Assembly: GCA_902765855.1 (NCBI GenBank)
Contig: CACXBF010000001.1
Coordinates: 315,117-379,116, forward strand
Length of the DNA: 64,000 bases
Direction of reading: 5' to 3'
Origin: an uncultured Ruminococcus sp.
GTDB lineage: Bacteria > Bacillota > Clostridia > Oscillospirales > Acutalibacteraceae
In this document: one piece after another, positions 23,715 through 32,856 of the stretch
Position numbering within the stretch: the first letter of the stretch is position 1
Layout: the number at the start of each line of letters is the position of its first letter
Notes under the pieces: generated by a model
What the model saw: the letters and a program-made list of their open reading frames with translations, nothing else
Told to the model about the DNA's origin: nothing
Databases searched by the model: none
Made by a program: the position numbers and the translations under genes

Positions 23715-24638
23715 ATGAAAGTAAAATCAACAAAGAAGATTTTGGCAGTATTGGCAGCCTCAGTATTGGCAGTTTCAGCATTTACAGCTTGTAACAGTAA
23801 CTCAGGAAATGGTTCATCATCTGGCACAACGGGTTCAGCAGATACATCTTCATTTGATAAAACAAAGCAAGTTACAGTAATTACTCGTGAGAATGGTTCG
23901 GGTACAAGAGATGCTTTTATAGAACTTACAGGACTTCTTGAAAAGGGCAGTGACGGTTCTAAGAAGGATAACACAACCGCTTCTGCATCTACACTTAATA
24001 ATACACAGGCTGTTATGAGTAGCGTCGCTGGTAATCAGTATGCAATCGGTTATATTTCACTCGGTTCTTTGAATGATACAGTTAAAGCTTTCAAAGTAGA
24101 CGGCGTTGAAGCAACAGCAGAGAATGTCAAGAATGGCACATATAAGATTTCTCGTCCATTTAATATTGCAACAAAGGGTGAAGGCGATGACCTTACAAAA
24201 GATTTCATCTCTTATATCCTTAGTAAAGACGGACAAGATGTTATTACAAAAGAAGGTTATGTCAGCGTAATAGATGATGCAAAGGCTTATGCAGGTTCTA
24301 AGCCGGCAGGTAAGATTGTTATAGCTGGTTCTTCTTCAGTTTCTCCTGTAATGGAAAAGCTTGTTGAAGCATATAAGCAAATCAATACAGGTGCAGAGAT
24401 TGAACTTCAGACACAGGATTCTTCTTCAGGTATTAAGGCGGCTATAAGCGGAACTTGCCAGATTGCAATGTCTTCTCGTGACCTTAAGGACGATGAAAAA
24501 GAAAGCCTTACACCACAAAAAATAGCCCTTGACGGTATCGCAGTTATCGGAAGTAATTCAAACCCAACAGACAACCTTACACTTGACCAAATTAAGAGTC
24601 TTTATGACGGTTCAATTACAACTTGGAAATTGAAGTAA
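23715..24638 (+). CDS. pstS: Phosphate-binding lipoprotein PstS, halves in permuted order
   Basis: The 307-residue protein has a lipoprotein signal (TACNS, Cys near 25). The two phosphate-binding loops are both present but in reverse order. First come ENGSGTRDAFIELTG (about 56-70) and AIGYISLGSLNDTVKAF. The segment GSSSVSPVMEKLVEAYKQ (about 200-217) with TQDSSSGIKAAISGT and AMSSRDLKDDE, normally the N-terminal half of PstS, closes the protein. This is a circular permutation relative to the E. coli order, which I believe is frequent in Clostridia. The ATG at 23715 has AAAGGAG about 10 nt upstream. It is the first gene of the pst operon. Confidence 0.92.
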   Translation: MKVKSTKKILAVLAASVLAVSAFTACNSNSGNGSSSGTTGSADTSSFDKTKQVTVITRENGSGTRDAFIELTGLLEKGSDGSKKDNTTASASTLNNTQAVMSSVAGNQYAIGYISLGSLNDTVKAFKVDGVEATAENVKNGTYKISRPFNIATKGEGDDLTKDFISYILSKDGQDVITKEGYVSVIDDAKAYAGSKPAGKIVIAGSSSVSPVMEKLVEAYKQINTGAEIELQTQDSSSGIKAAISGTCQIAMSSRDLKDDEKESLTPQKIALDGIAVIGSNSNPTDNLTLDQIKSLYDGSITTWKLK

Positions 24639-24654
24639 TTTAATTAAAGATAAA

Positions 24655-24813
24655 TAAAGTTATTTTGGTGGGAGCGGCAATAATGAAATTGCCGTTCCAT
24701 ACCTATGTAAAAATGATTTTTAAACGAACAAGAACGATTCACAGTATAAAAGAGCAACTGTGTATCACGCTAAGCGGCATAAACGCCGTCCTTAACAACA
24801 AGGTGGTTATAAA
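24655..24813 (+). other. Structured spacer between pstS and pstC
   Basis: GGAGCGGCAAT (about 24671-24681) can pair with ATTGCCGTTCC (24688-24698). No T run follows, so it looks like an mRNA processing or stabilising hairpin that would keep pstS mRNA more abundant than the rest. A 45-codon frame (24683-24820) with GGTGGGAG upstream overlaps the pstC start. Whether it is translated is unclear. Confidence 0.4.
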
Positions 24814-25671
24814 ATGGTAAAATATAAAGAACAAATTATGAAAGTGGTGTTCTTCATAGCAGCACTTGTGTCGATTGCGGCGGTTGCCTTGATTTGCATA
24901 TTCCTCTTTGCAAATGGCGTTCCTGCAATGGCTAAAATCGGAATATTTAATTTCATTGGTGGTTCTACTTGGGCACCATCAAATGAACCGGCAGAATATG
25001 GTATCTTCCCGATGATTCTTGGTTCTATATATGTAACAGCAGGTGCTTTGGTCGTAGGTGTGCCGATTGGACTTCTTACAGCAGTTTATCTCGCAAAGTT
25101 CTGTCCTAAACATATATATAAAGTATTAAAGCCGGCAGTTGAACTTCTTGCAGGTATTCCATCAGTTGTTTATGGCTTTTTTGGCTTAGTTGTTCTTGTA
25201 CCGTTTATTCGTGATAATATCGGCGGAAATGGAACAGGTAGTATACTTACCGCATCTATTCTTCTTGGAATTATGATTCTCCCTACTATTATTACTGTTT
25301 CTGAAAGTGCCATAAGAGCTGTTCCAGATAGCTATTACGAGGGCTCGCTCGGTTTGGGTGCAACTCACGAAAGAACAGTTTTCAGAGTAATACTACCTGC
25401 TGCAAAGTCTGGTATTCTTGCAGGAATTGTTCTTGGAATAGGTAGAGCTATTGGCGAAACAATGGCTGTTATACTTGTTGCAGGTAATCAGGCGATTATT
25501 CCTAATAGCGTTTTAAGCGGGGTAAGAACTCTTACAACAAATATTGTTATGGAAATGGGTTACGCATCGGGCTTGCATCGCGAAGCACTTATTGCAACGG
25601 GCGTTGTACTCTTTGTACTTATTCTTCTAATAAACGCTCTTCTTTCAGTAGTAAAAAGGAGGTCTGAATGA
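24814..25671 (+). CDS. pstC: Phosphate ABC transporter permease PstC
   Basis: The 285-residue permease has six hydrophobic segments. It carries the PstC/PstA-specific ELLAGIPSVVYGFFGL segment (about 109-124), followed by the cytoplasmic coupling loop with ALGATHERTV-like SLGLGATHERTVF and GIGRAIGETMAVILVAG near 210. It forms the membrane channel with PstA. Start: ATG with AAGGTGG upstream. It overlaps pstA (ATGATG). Confidence 0.95.
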   Translation: MVKYKEQIMKVVFFIAALVSIAAVALICIFLFANGVPAMAKIGIFNFIGGSTWAPSNEPAEYGIFPMILGSIYVTAGALVVGVPIGLLTAVYLAKFCPKHIYKVLKPAVELLAGIPSVVYGFFGLVVLVPFIRDNIGGNGTGSILTASILLGIMILPTIITVSESAIRAVPDSYYEGSLGLGATHERTVFRVILPAAKSGILAGIVLGIGRAIGETMAVILVAGNQAIIPNSVLSGVRTLTTNIVMEMGYASGLHREALIATGVVLFVLILLINALLSVVKRRSE

Positions 25672-26591
25672 TGGCTGAAAATGTTATTGAAACTAATAAA
25701 AGTAATGAGATTGATGTAGATAAGATTAAGGCGAGAAATGTTCAGACTTTTGCTCAGAAATTTAAGCAGTATAAAAATCATCCTACTTCACTCATACTTT
25801 ACCTTCTTGTATGGGTTGCAGCTATTGCAACTATGGCAACAGTTGTCTTTCTTATCGGATATATTCTTGTAATGGGTATTCCTTATATAAATGCGGATAT
25901 ATTTTCGCTGAAATATACTTCTGATAACTGTTCTCTTGTTCCGGCGCTTGTAAATACTATTCTTATGACCTTACTTTCACTTATAATTGCTGTTCCGCTT
26001 GGAATTTTTTCGGCAATATATCTTGTAGAATATGCAAAGCGTGGTAATAAGCTTGTTTCGGTTGTTCGTACAGCGGCTGAAACGCTTCAAGGTATACCAT
26101 CTATTGTATATGGTTTGTTTGGTATGCTCTTCTTTGTAGAAGCTCTTCATTGGGGTTATTCGCTTCTTGCAGGTTCTTTTACAGTTGCAATTATGATTCT
26201 TCCACTTATTATGAGAACAACAGAAGAAGCATTGCTTTCTGTGCCTGATTCATACCGTGAGGGTAGCTTTGGACTTGGAGCCGGCAAGCTGAGAACAGTT
26301 TTTAAGATTGTTTTGCCGTCAGCTGTTCCCGGTATACTTGCGGGTGTTATCCTTGCTATCGGTCGTGTTGTCGGTGAAACTGCGGCACTTATCTATACAG
26401 CCGGTGCGGTTGCGGATTACCCGAAGGACCTTATGTCCTCGACAAGAACACTTGCAGTTCATATGTATAACCTTTCTAATGAGGGTTTACACACTAATCA
26501 GGCGTATGCAACGGCAGTTGTACTTCTTGTACTTGTGCTTTTAATTAACTGGCTCTCAAGTGTAGTTGCTAAGAAAATTACCAAGAAATAA
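25668..26591 (+). CDS. pstA: Phosphate ABC transporter permease PstA
   Basis: The 307-residue permease has an N-terminal cytoplasmic extension of about 45 residues before the first helix. ETLQGIPSIVYGLFGMLFF (about 138-156) and AIGRVVGETAALIYTAGA match PstA. It pairs with PstC. Its ATG overlaps the pstC stop. A second ATG at 25671 is equally placed. Confidence 0.95.
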   Translation: MMAENVIETNKSNEIDVDKIKARNVQTFAQKFKQYKNHPTSLILYLLVWVAAIATMATVVFLIGYILVMGIPYINADIFSLKYTSDNCSLVPALVNTILMTLLSLIIAVPLGIFSAIYLVEYAKRGNKLVSVVRTAAETLQGIPSIVYGLFGMLFFVEALHWGYSLLAGSFTVAIMILPLIMRTTEEALLSVPDSYREGSFGLGAGKLRTVFKIVLPSAVPGILAGVILAIGRVVGETAALIYTAGAVADYPKDLMSSTRTLAVHMYNLSNEGLHTNQAYATAVVLLVLVLLINWLSSVVAKKITKK

Positions 26592-26609
26592 TCGGAAAGG
26601 CGTGGCATT

Positions 26610-27371
26610 ATGTCAAATAAAAAAGATAAAATTGTTGTTGAGGGCGTTGATTTATATTACAGTAAGTTTCACGCTTTGAAAAATATTAATCTAAAAATGA
26701 AAGAAAAAGAGATTACCGCATTTATCGGACCTTCAGGCTGCGGCAAGTCTACTTTGCTTAAATCATTAAACAGAATGAATGACCTCGTTGAAGGTTGTAA
26801 AATTACAGGCGATATTCTTCTTGACGGAGAGGATATTTTCGGTGATATGGACGTTAATATCTTAAGAAAAAGAGTAGGAATGGTTTTTCAGAAGCCTAAT
26901 CCTTTTCCGATGAGCATTTATGATAATATCGCTTACGGACCTCGTACACATGGTATTCGCTCTAAGGCACAGCTTGATGAAATTGTTGAAACTTCACTTA
27001 AAAACGCGGCTATCTGGGACGAACTCAAGGACAGGCTCAAAAAAAGTGCTTTAGGACTTTCCGGTGGTCAGCAACAAAGACTTTGCATAGCAAGAGCCTT
27101 AGCTGTTAAACCTGAGGTTTTGCTTATGGACGAACCGACAAGTGCCTTAGACCCGATTTCGACTTCAAAGATAGAAGACCTTGCAATGGATTTGAAAAAC
27201 GAGTATACTATTATTATGGTTACGCATAATATGCAGCAGGCTGCCCGTATCTCCGATAAAACTGCCTTTTTCCTTCTTGGCGAGGTCGTAGAATATGATG
27301 AAACAGAGAAATTATTCTCTACTCCACAAGATAAAAGAACAGAGGACTACATTACGGGGAGGTTCGGATAA
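26610..27371 (+). CDS. pstB: Phosphate ABC transporter ATP-binding protein
   Basis: The 253-residue ATPase has Walker [20 protein letters not shown] (about 33-51), in which the NRMND extension is typical of PstB. The Q-loop is [14 protein letters not shown], the signature is [15 protein letters not shown] and Walker B is [12 protein letters not shown]. It powers PstCA and, with PhoU and PhoR, senses phosphate supply. It starts 18 nt after pstA, and its stop overlaps the phoU start by one base. Confidence 0.96.
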   Translation: MSNKKDKIVVEGVDLYYSKFHALKNINLKMKEKEITAFIGPSGCGKSTLLKSLNRMNDLVEGCKITGDILLDGEDIFGDMDVNILRKRVGMVFQKPNPFPMSIYDNIAYGPRTHGIRSKAQLDEIVETSLKNAAIWDELKDRLKKSALGLSGGQQQRLCIARALAVKPEVLLMDEPTSALDPISTSKIEDLAMDLKNEYTIIMVTHNMQQAARISDKTAFFLLGEVVEYDETEKLFSTPQDKRTEDYITGRFG

Positions 27372-28027
27372 TGAGAAACAGTTTCGATATGCAGCTTAGA
27401 AAGCTGAACAATGAGCTTATAGAGATGGGTTCTCTTATTGAGACAGCTATTGCGAGAGCATATAATGCACTTATCAATCAGAATATCGAAGTTGCACGAG
27501 AAAATGTAGAATTCGATAGAGAGATTGACCAGAAAGAAAAGGAAGTTGAAAACATTTGTCTGAAGCTTTTACTTCAACAACAGCCTGTTGCATCTGATTT
27601 GAGACTTATTTCATCTGCAATCAAGATGATTACTGATATGGAGCGTATAGGCGACCAGGCGGCAGATATTTCTGAGCTGACGATTCTTATGGCTAAAACA
27701 CAGTATATTAAACGACTTGACCATATCGAACAGATGGCTAAGGCTACTATTGAAATGGTTACAACGAGTGTAGACGCCTTTGTTAAGAGAGATTTGGAAC
27801 TTGCTCGCTCGGTTTTTGCAAGAGATGATATTGTAGACAACCTTTTCGTAACAATAAAAAACGACCTTATTGAGCTTATAAGAGAAGATGTAAATAACGG
27901 CGAACAGGCAATAGACCTTATTATGGTGGCTAAATATTTTGAGAGAATAGGCGACCATGCGGTTAATCTTGCAGATTGGGTTATTTTTTCAATATTAGGT
28001 CATCACGAGGAGTATGACGGTAATTGA
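27371..28027 (+). CDS. phoU: Phosphate signalling protein PhoU
   Basis: The 218-residue all-helical protein contains two PhoU repeats with the metal-binding signatures DMERIGDQAADI (about 78-89) and YFERIGDHAVNLADW (about 190-204). PhoU links the Pst transporter to the PhoR kinase and limits phosphate uptake. Both ends overlap neighbours (pstB and phoB), showing tight translational coupling. Confidence 0.95.
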   Translation: MRNSFDMQLRKLNNELIEMGSLIETAIARAYNALINQNIEVARENVEFDREIDQKEKEVENICLKLLLQQQPVASDLRLISSAIKMITDMERIGDQAADISELTILMAKTQYIKRLDHIEQMAKATIEMVTTSVDAFVKRDLELARSVFARDDIVDNLFVTIKNDLIELIREDVNNGEQAIDLIMVAKYFERIGDHAVNLADWVIFSILGHHEEYDGN

Positions 28028-28698
28028 TTATTTATGTTGTTGAGGACGATACAGATATAAGGGAGCTTGAAAGCTATGCTCTCAAGAACAGCGGCTATGA
28101 CATAGTACAATTTGATTCGGGAAAAGAAGTTTTCGATAGCTGTCTTGAAAAACAGCCTTCTATGATACTTCTTGATATTATGTTGCCAGATGAGGACGGA
28201 CTTTCTATTCTTAAAAAGCTTCGTGCTAATGATAAGACAAAAAATATTCCTGTTATATTGGTGACGGCTAAATCAACTGAACTTGACACTGTTAAGGGAC
28301 TTGATATGGGTGCGGATGACTATATAGCAAAGCCTTTTGGCGTTATGGAGTTGGTTTCTCGTGTTAAGGCTCTTTTACGCCGAACAGAAAAGCAACAGCA
28401 ACCGTCTGATGGAATAAGTTATCAGAACATCAATATCGACGATGAAAAGCATGTTGTTACGGTTGATGAAAAGCCTACGGAGTTAACCTTTAAGGAATAT
28501 GAGCTTTTGAAATTTCTTATAATGAATAAAGGAATTGTCCTTACAAGAGAAAAAATAATGAATAAGGTTTGGGGCTTTGAATATGAAGGAGAAAGCCGAA
28601 CCGTTGATATGCACATAAAAACCTTAAGACAAAAGCTGGGAGAAAGTGGTTCTGTCATTAAAACCATTAGAAATGTCGGATATAAGCTTGGCGAATAA
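28024..28698 (+). CDS. phoB: Phosphate response regulator (OmpR/PhoB family)
   Basis: The 224-residue regulator has a receiver domain with acidic pair ED(D) at 7-9, phospho-acceptor Asp51 (MILLDIMLP) and Lys103 (IAKPFG). A C-terminal winged helix follows (KEYELLKFLIMN, then WGFEYEGESRTVDMHIKTLR). When phosphorylated by PhoR it should bind PhoP/PhoB boxes such as the repeats before pstS. The start is TTG at 28024, overlapping the phoU stop as TTGA. The usual N-terminus (IIYVVEDD) fits this start. Confidence 0.93.
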   Translation: MIIYVVEDDTDIRELESYALKNSGYDIVQFDSGKEVFDSCLEKQPSMILLDIMLPDEDGLSILKKLRANDKTKNIPVILVTAKSTELDTVKGLDMGADDYIAKPFGVMELVSRVKALLRRTEKQQQPSDGISYQNINIDDEKHVVTVDEKPTELTFKEYELLKFLIMNKGIVLTREKIMNKVWGFEYEGESRTVDMHIKTLRQKLGESGSVIKTIRNVGYKLGE

Positions 28699-28739
28699 TT
28701 AGCTTTATTCGTATAATTGAATGATAATTAGAAATGACT

Positions 28740-28772
28740 AACGGGAAATCCTTGCTTTGAGGGTTTCCCGTT
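28740..28772 (+). terminator. Hairpin between phoB and phoR
   Basis: A near-perfect 12-bp stem (AACGGGAAATCC with GGGTTTCCCGTT) is followed by only a short T-rich stretch (TTATACTT). It probably acts as a partial terminator, keeping kinase levels below regulator levels. Confidence 0.6.
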
Positions 28773-28810
28773 ATACTTAGAAGGCTAAAAATTAATAGGC
28801 GGTGATTTTT

Positions 28811-30475
28811 TTGGAAGGAAAAATAAATACTCACCTTTTTATAATGGGACTTGTTACTGCTATTTTGGTTTCGCTTATTACGTGGTTAGTATTTTTTAAC
28901 GCTTTTCAGAATCAGGTGAATACTGACCTTAAAACTGATGCACAGCTTATTGCGACAAGCTATGATTATATTTCGGATAATAATAAGCTGAAAGATTTTG
29001 CAAAGGGACAGACGAGAATTACTCTTATCACAACCGACGGAAGCGTTATCTTTGATAGCGAAAAGAAAAGTGATGAAAATCATCTTGAACGCTCAGAAAT
29101 TCAAGAGGCTTTACGAGATGGTGAGGGATATTCTTCAAGATATTCAAAAACTACTCGTACCAATACATATTATTATGCAATGAAGCTTTCTGATGGAAAT
29201 ATACTTAGAGTTGCAAAGGATGCAGATGCTCTAAATAGCGTATTTACAAGTATACTTCCATATATGATTTTGATATTTATATTGCTTTTGGTTATGTCGC
29301 TTGCAATAGGATTCTTTCTTACAAAGAAAATTATCAAGCCTATTACAAAGCTTTCGGAAAGCGTTGATGATATTGGAACTGATATTGACGCAGATGATAT
29401 TTATCCCGAATTATCTCCGTTTATTACCGAAATTATTGCACAAAAGCGAGAAATTAGGTATCAGCTTGGTAAGGTTGAAAGAGAAAAAAATAAGGTTGCA
29501 GCTATTATTCAAAATATGGCAGAAGGAATGATTCTGCTTGACCTCGATAAAAATATTCTACTTATGAACGAGGCTACAAAAAGGATATTTAATGTAGGTG
29601 ATGTAAATCTTAAACACGATAGTTTACTTTATATCTCAAGAGATAAAGATGTAAACGATTGCGTTGATAAAGCTCTTGATGGCGAAAATAGTTCGCTTGA
29701 GCTTATGCTTAACGGAAGAATATATCAAATGATTGCGAATCCGGTTGCATCACAGGGAGAACAAATTGGTGTTATCTGTCTTATAATAGATGTTACTGAG
29801 AAGAAAGAAATTGAAAGCATGAGGCAGGAGTTTACTGCTAATGTTTCTCACGAACTTAAAACCCCACTTACATCTATTTCTGGTTATGCGGAAATGATTG
29901 AAGCAGGAATTGTAAAAGAGGAAGATATAAAGAATTTTGCTGGCAGAATTCGTAAGGAATCTGCAAGACTTTTATCACTTATCAGTGATATTATTCTTCT
30001 CTCAAGGCTTGATAATAGTCAAAAGGTTGAGGCTATACGGAAAGAAACAGTAGATTTGCTTACTATTGCTCAGAAATGTGCTGATGATATTGCAGTTCAG
30101 GCAGAAAGACAGGGCGTAGTAGTTAAAGTAAGTGGCGAAAGTTATATTATGCGAGGAAATATGACCTTACTTACAGAACTTGTTCAAAACCTCTGTGATA
30201 ATGCCGTAAGGTATAACCGTGATAAAGACGGTAAGGTGGATATTACGGTTGGAAACGGATTTATTGATGTTAAGGATACAGGAATAGGTATTCCGCCCGA
30301 ACATAGAGCAAGGATTTTTGAAAGATTTTATCGCGTCGATAAAAGTCGTTCTAAGGAAAGAGGAGGAACGGGTTTAGGTTTGGCAATAGTTAAGCATATA
30401 TGCGAGCTTTATGACGCTAAAATTGACCTGAAAAGCTCCGAGGGCTTTGGTACGGAAATAAAGATAACATTTTAA
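28811..30475 (+). CDS. phoR: Phosphate sensor histidine kinase PhoR
   Basis: A membrane kinase of about 554 residues. Domains are a helix near 10-32, an extracytoplasmic sensor domain to about 155, a second helix (about 155-180), a linker, a PAS domain (about 235-340), HisKA with the phospho-acceptor in NVSHELKTPLTSISGYAEM (His347), and HATPase_c with NLCDNAVRYN, DTGIGIPPEHRARIFERF and GGTGLGLAIV. It is the partner of the regulator just upstream. The TTG start at 28811 sits 5-6 nt after GGCGGTGAT. The in-frame GTG at 28802 lies within that site and is less likely. Confidence 0.93.
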   Translation: MEGKINTHLFIMGLVTAILVSLITWLVFFNAFQNQVNTDLKTDAQLIATSYDYISDNNKLKDFAKGQTRITLITTDGSVIFDSEKKSDENHLERSEIQEALRDGEGYSSRYSKTTRTNTYYYAMKLSDGNILRVAKDADALNSVFTSILPYMILIFILLLVMSLAIGFFLTKKIIKPITKLSESVDDIGTDIDADDIYPELSPFITEIIAQKREIRYQLGKVEREKNKVAAIIQNMAEGMILLDLDKNILLMNEATKRIFNVGDVNLKHDSLLYISRDKDVNDCVDKALDGENSSLELMLNGRIYQMIANPVASQGEQIGVICLIIDVTEKKEIESMRQEFTANVSHELKTPLTSISGYAEMIEAGIVKEEDIKNFAGRIRKESARLLSLISDIILLSRLDNSQKVEAIRKETVDLLTIAQKCADDIAVQAERQGVVVKVSGESYIMRGNMTLLTELVQNLCDNAVRYNRDKDGKVDITVGNGFIDVKDTGIGIPPEHRARIFERFYRVDKSRSKERGGTGLGLAIVKHICELYDAKIDLKSSEGFGTEIKITF

Positions 30476-30485
30476 TATTAGACAA

Positions 30486-30526
30486 AAAACCTCTGTAACT
30501 TATTATCTGAGTTACAGAGGTTTTAA
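30486..30526. terminator. Bidirectional terminator between phoR and the M23 peptidase gene
   Basis: A 15-bp perfect stem (30486-30500 with 30510-30524) has A's on the left and T's on the right, so it works for both converging genes. Confidence 0.9.
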
Positions 30527-30554
30527 TTTATAGCGTTTTATTTAAAATTTTGAG

Positions 30555-31952
30555 TTAAAATAATCCCGGGTATTCATCAAGCGGATTATAGCGTTGGGAA
30601 TGGTCCCATATGGTTGAATACTTTGTTTCAAAATGTAGGTGTGGTCCTGTCGAATATCCGGTTGAACCTACACGACCTATAAGTTGACCAGTGCTTACAT
30701 GGTCACCATAGCTTACATAAACAGCTGATAGATGGCCATATAAGCTTGTTTTGCCATCACTGTGTTCTATTACTACATAGTTTCCATAACCGCCTCCACA
30801 GCCGCAGGACGAGCTTTTACCATAATCGTGAGTACAGCCGCTATATGATGAAACAACCGTACCTTCTCTTGCGGCGATGACCTGTGCACCATAAATTCCG
30901 CCGCCGGCTATATCTAATGCACCATGATTACTTGCGCCTCGGTTTTCATCAAATGTAGATATGAGATAATAAAATCCTGGGCATGGCCACACATATTCAC
31001 CGTAGCTTGGAGTAGGCGTTGGTGTTGGATTATCATTATCATTATCGTTATTGTTATTGTTATTGTTAGAGTTGTTGTTAGAATTATTATTAGAGTTATT
31101 ATTAGAATTGTTGTTAGAATTATTGCTTGGCTTTGTGGGATTGTTACTTGAATTATTATTAGATGGTTTATTATTGGAATTTTGCTTTTTTGCATTCTCT
31201 TCAGCCTGTTTTTTCTGTTGTTCGAAATATTCTTTAAGTTCTTTTTCGAGTGCAGCTTGGCTTTCTTTGTTTTCTCCGATTGAATCAAGAGTTGCACTTT
31301 CTACTCCTTGAAGTTCGGCAATAATAGAACTATTTTCTTCGGAGAGCTTATTAATTTCGCTTTTTTGGCTTTCAAGCGATTTCTTTGCCTTTTCAACAGA
31401 GTTTTTTTCTGCTTGCAAGGATTTTTGCTGTTCGCTTATGGTGGACATTTCTGCTTTAAGTTCGCTAATTAAGTTACTGTCATAAGATGAAATGCTTTCA
31501 ACAAGCTCAGCTTTGTCGATAAAATCGGAAAAATCTTTTGCTCCAAGAATAATTTCAAGAGACGAGGTATCACCTGCCATATAAATAGCACGAAGTCTGG
31601 CACGAAGTTGAGTCATTTTATTTTCAATTTTAGAAAGCTTATCGTCAATTTCAGCTTGCTTTTGCTTAATGCTTTTGTTAAGTGCAATGATTTTTTCATC
31701 GCTTAGCTTTATTTGCTTGCTAAGAATTTCAATTTTTCCTTGAAGAGCCTTTGCATACTCTTGTTTTTCGGAAATATTATTGCGCGTTTTTTTGAGCGTG
31801 TTTTCATATTGCTCAGCTTGCTTTTGCAATGCGGCTTGTTCACTTTTGTTAGATTCAGCATCAAATGCGAAGGTGGACTGTGAGAGTGCAAGAGCCATAG
31901 TTAGTATTGAGGCAGTAATAACCAAGGTCTTTTTTCTTTTTTTACCAGCCAA
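30555..31952 (-). CDS. EnvC/PcsB-like M23 peptidase with coiled coil
   Basis: This 465-residue secreted protein has a signal peptide (cleaved near TFAFD), a long coiled coil (about 35-250) rich in Lys, Glu and Gln, and an Asn/Ser linker with Asp-Asn and Thr-Pro steps (about 260-325). A LytM/M23 zinc domain follows, with His343 and Asp347 (HGALD) and His438/His440 (GPHLHFE). Such proteins cut peptide cross-links in peptidoglycan and are switched on by FtsEX through the coiled coil. The gene overlaps ftsX by 11 nt in one operon, the expected partner. Start: TTG with AGGAGGAGA upstream. The linker DNA is a simple repeat and may vary in length. Confidence 0.9.
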   Translation of the reverse strand: MAGKKRKKTLVITASILTMALALSQSTFAFDAESNKSEQAALQKQAEQYENTLKKTRNNISEKQEYAKALQGKIEILSKQIKLSDEKIIALNKSIKQKQAEIDDKLSKIENKMTQLRARLRAIYMAGDTSSLEIILGAKDFSDFIDKAELVESISSYDSNLISELKAEMSTISEQQKSLQAEKNSVEKAKKSLESQKSEINKLSEENSSIIAELQGVESATLDSIGENKESQAALEKELKEYFEQQKKQAEENAKKQNSNNKPSNNNSSNNPTKPSNNSNNNSNNNSNNNSNNNSNNNNNNNDNDNDNPTPTPTPSYGEYVWPCPGFYYLISTFDENRGASNHGALDIAGGGIYGAQVIAAREGTVVSSYSGCTHDYGKSSSCGCGGGYGNYVVIEHSDGKTSLYGHLSAVYVSYGDHVSTGQLIGRVGSTGYSTGPHLHFETKYSTIWDHSQRYNPLDEYPGLF

Positions 31953-32856
31953 GAATCTCTCCTCCTTCTTTTTTGAGGTATTTTGAAACAGATATAAAAC
32001 TTCCTAAAGCACCTATAAGAACAGCAGAACCTAAGAATGCAAGAATAATATAAATCCAAATATCGGATATAGGAATACTTGCTTTATATACGACGGACGC
32101 AATGCCACGGACGGATTCCAATATAGGATTATACAGAGCAATCATAACAATAGATGAAATAACTCCTGAAATAAGACCTATAACCATACCTTCAACCAAG
32201 AACGGTATTCGTACAAATGAATTTGTTGCACCGACAGATTTCATTATGCTAATTTCAAAGCGTCTGGAATACATTGTCATTTTAACTGTATTTGAAATTA
32301 TAAAAAGCGTAACAAGTCCCAAAATTATTACGGCGGCTATACCTATGTATGTTACTAAAGTATTTAGCTTAGTAAGCTTTCTTGCAATATCACTGCGGTT
32401 TCCTATTTGATATACGCCGTCAATTTTTTTAATTTCTTTTACGGTTTCTTCATATTTTGAGAAATCTTCTAAGCTTACTTTATATGCGTGCGGCAAAGGG
32501 TTATTTTCACCTTTCATATTGGCATAAATATCATCGCCAAGCATTTCCTGATAATCTTCGATAGCCTTAGATTTTGAGTAAAATTCGCTTGATTTTACAT
32601 TATCAATCAAATCAAATTTAGCGCCAAGCTTAAGAGCGTCAACATCAGAAATTTGTGGGTCAAGATATACGGTAATCATATTAGTATCGCCAATAGATGA
32701 GATAAGGCTTGAGGCGTTCATAGATGTAACGACAGCCGCACCTGTAATCAAAAGGCAAGAAATAAGAACGCCTATACTTGCAAGCGACATCATTCGGTTA
32801 GTCCAAATACTTTTTATGCCCTCTTTTATGAGATAGCCTGAGCTTCTGAATTTCAT
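31942..32856 (-). CDS. ftsX: Cell-division ABC permease FtsX
   Basis: The 304-residue protein has four membrane helices (about 25-45, 173-193, 222-245, 270-292). An extracytoplasmic loop between the first two contains YLDPQISDVDALKLGAKF. RRFEISIMKSVGAT (about 195-208) is the typical coupling segment of the FtsX/MacB permeases. With FtsE it transmits ATP hydrolysis to the periplasmic-side peptidase. It overlaps ftsE by 4 nt (ATGA) and the peptidase gene by 11 nt. Confidence 0.95.
   Translation of the reverse strand: MKFRSSGYLIKEGIKSIWTNRMMSLASIGVLISCLLITGAAVVTSMNASSLISSIGDTNMITVYLDPQISDVDALKLGAKFDLIDNVKSSEFYSKSKAIEDYQEMLGDDIYANMKGENNPLPHAYKVSLEDFSKYEETVKEIKKIDGVYQIGNRSDIARKLTKLNTLVTYIGIAAVIILGLVTLFIISNTVKMTMYSRRFEISIMKSVGATNSFVRIPFLVEGMVIGLISGVISSIVMIALYNPILESVRGIASVVYKASIPISDIWIYIILAFLGSAVLIGALGSFISVSKYLKKEGGEILGW

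Noticed and set aside
31051-31311. Leu-rich plus-strand frame
   Set aside because: It is the reverse reading of the Asn-rich linker of the M23 peptidase, with no start signal.
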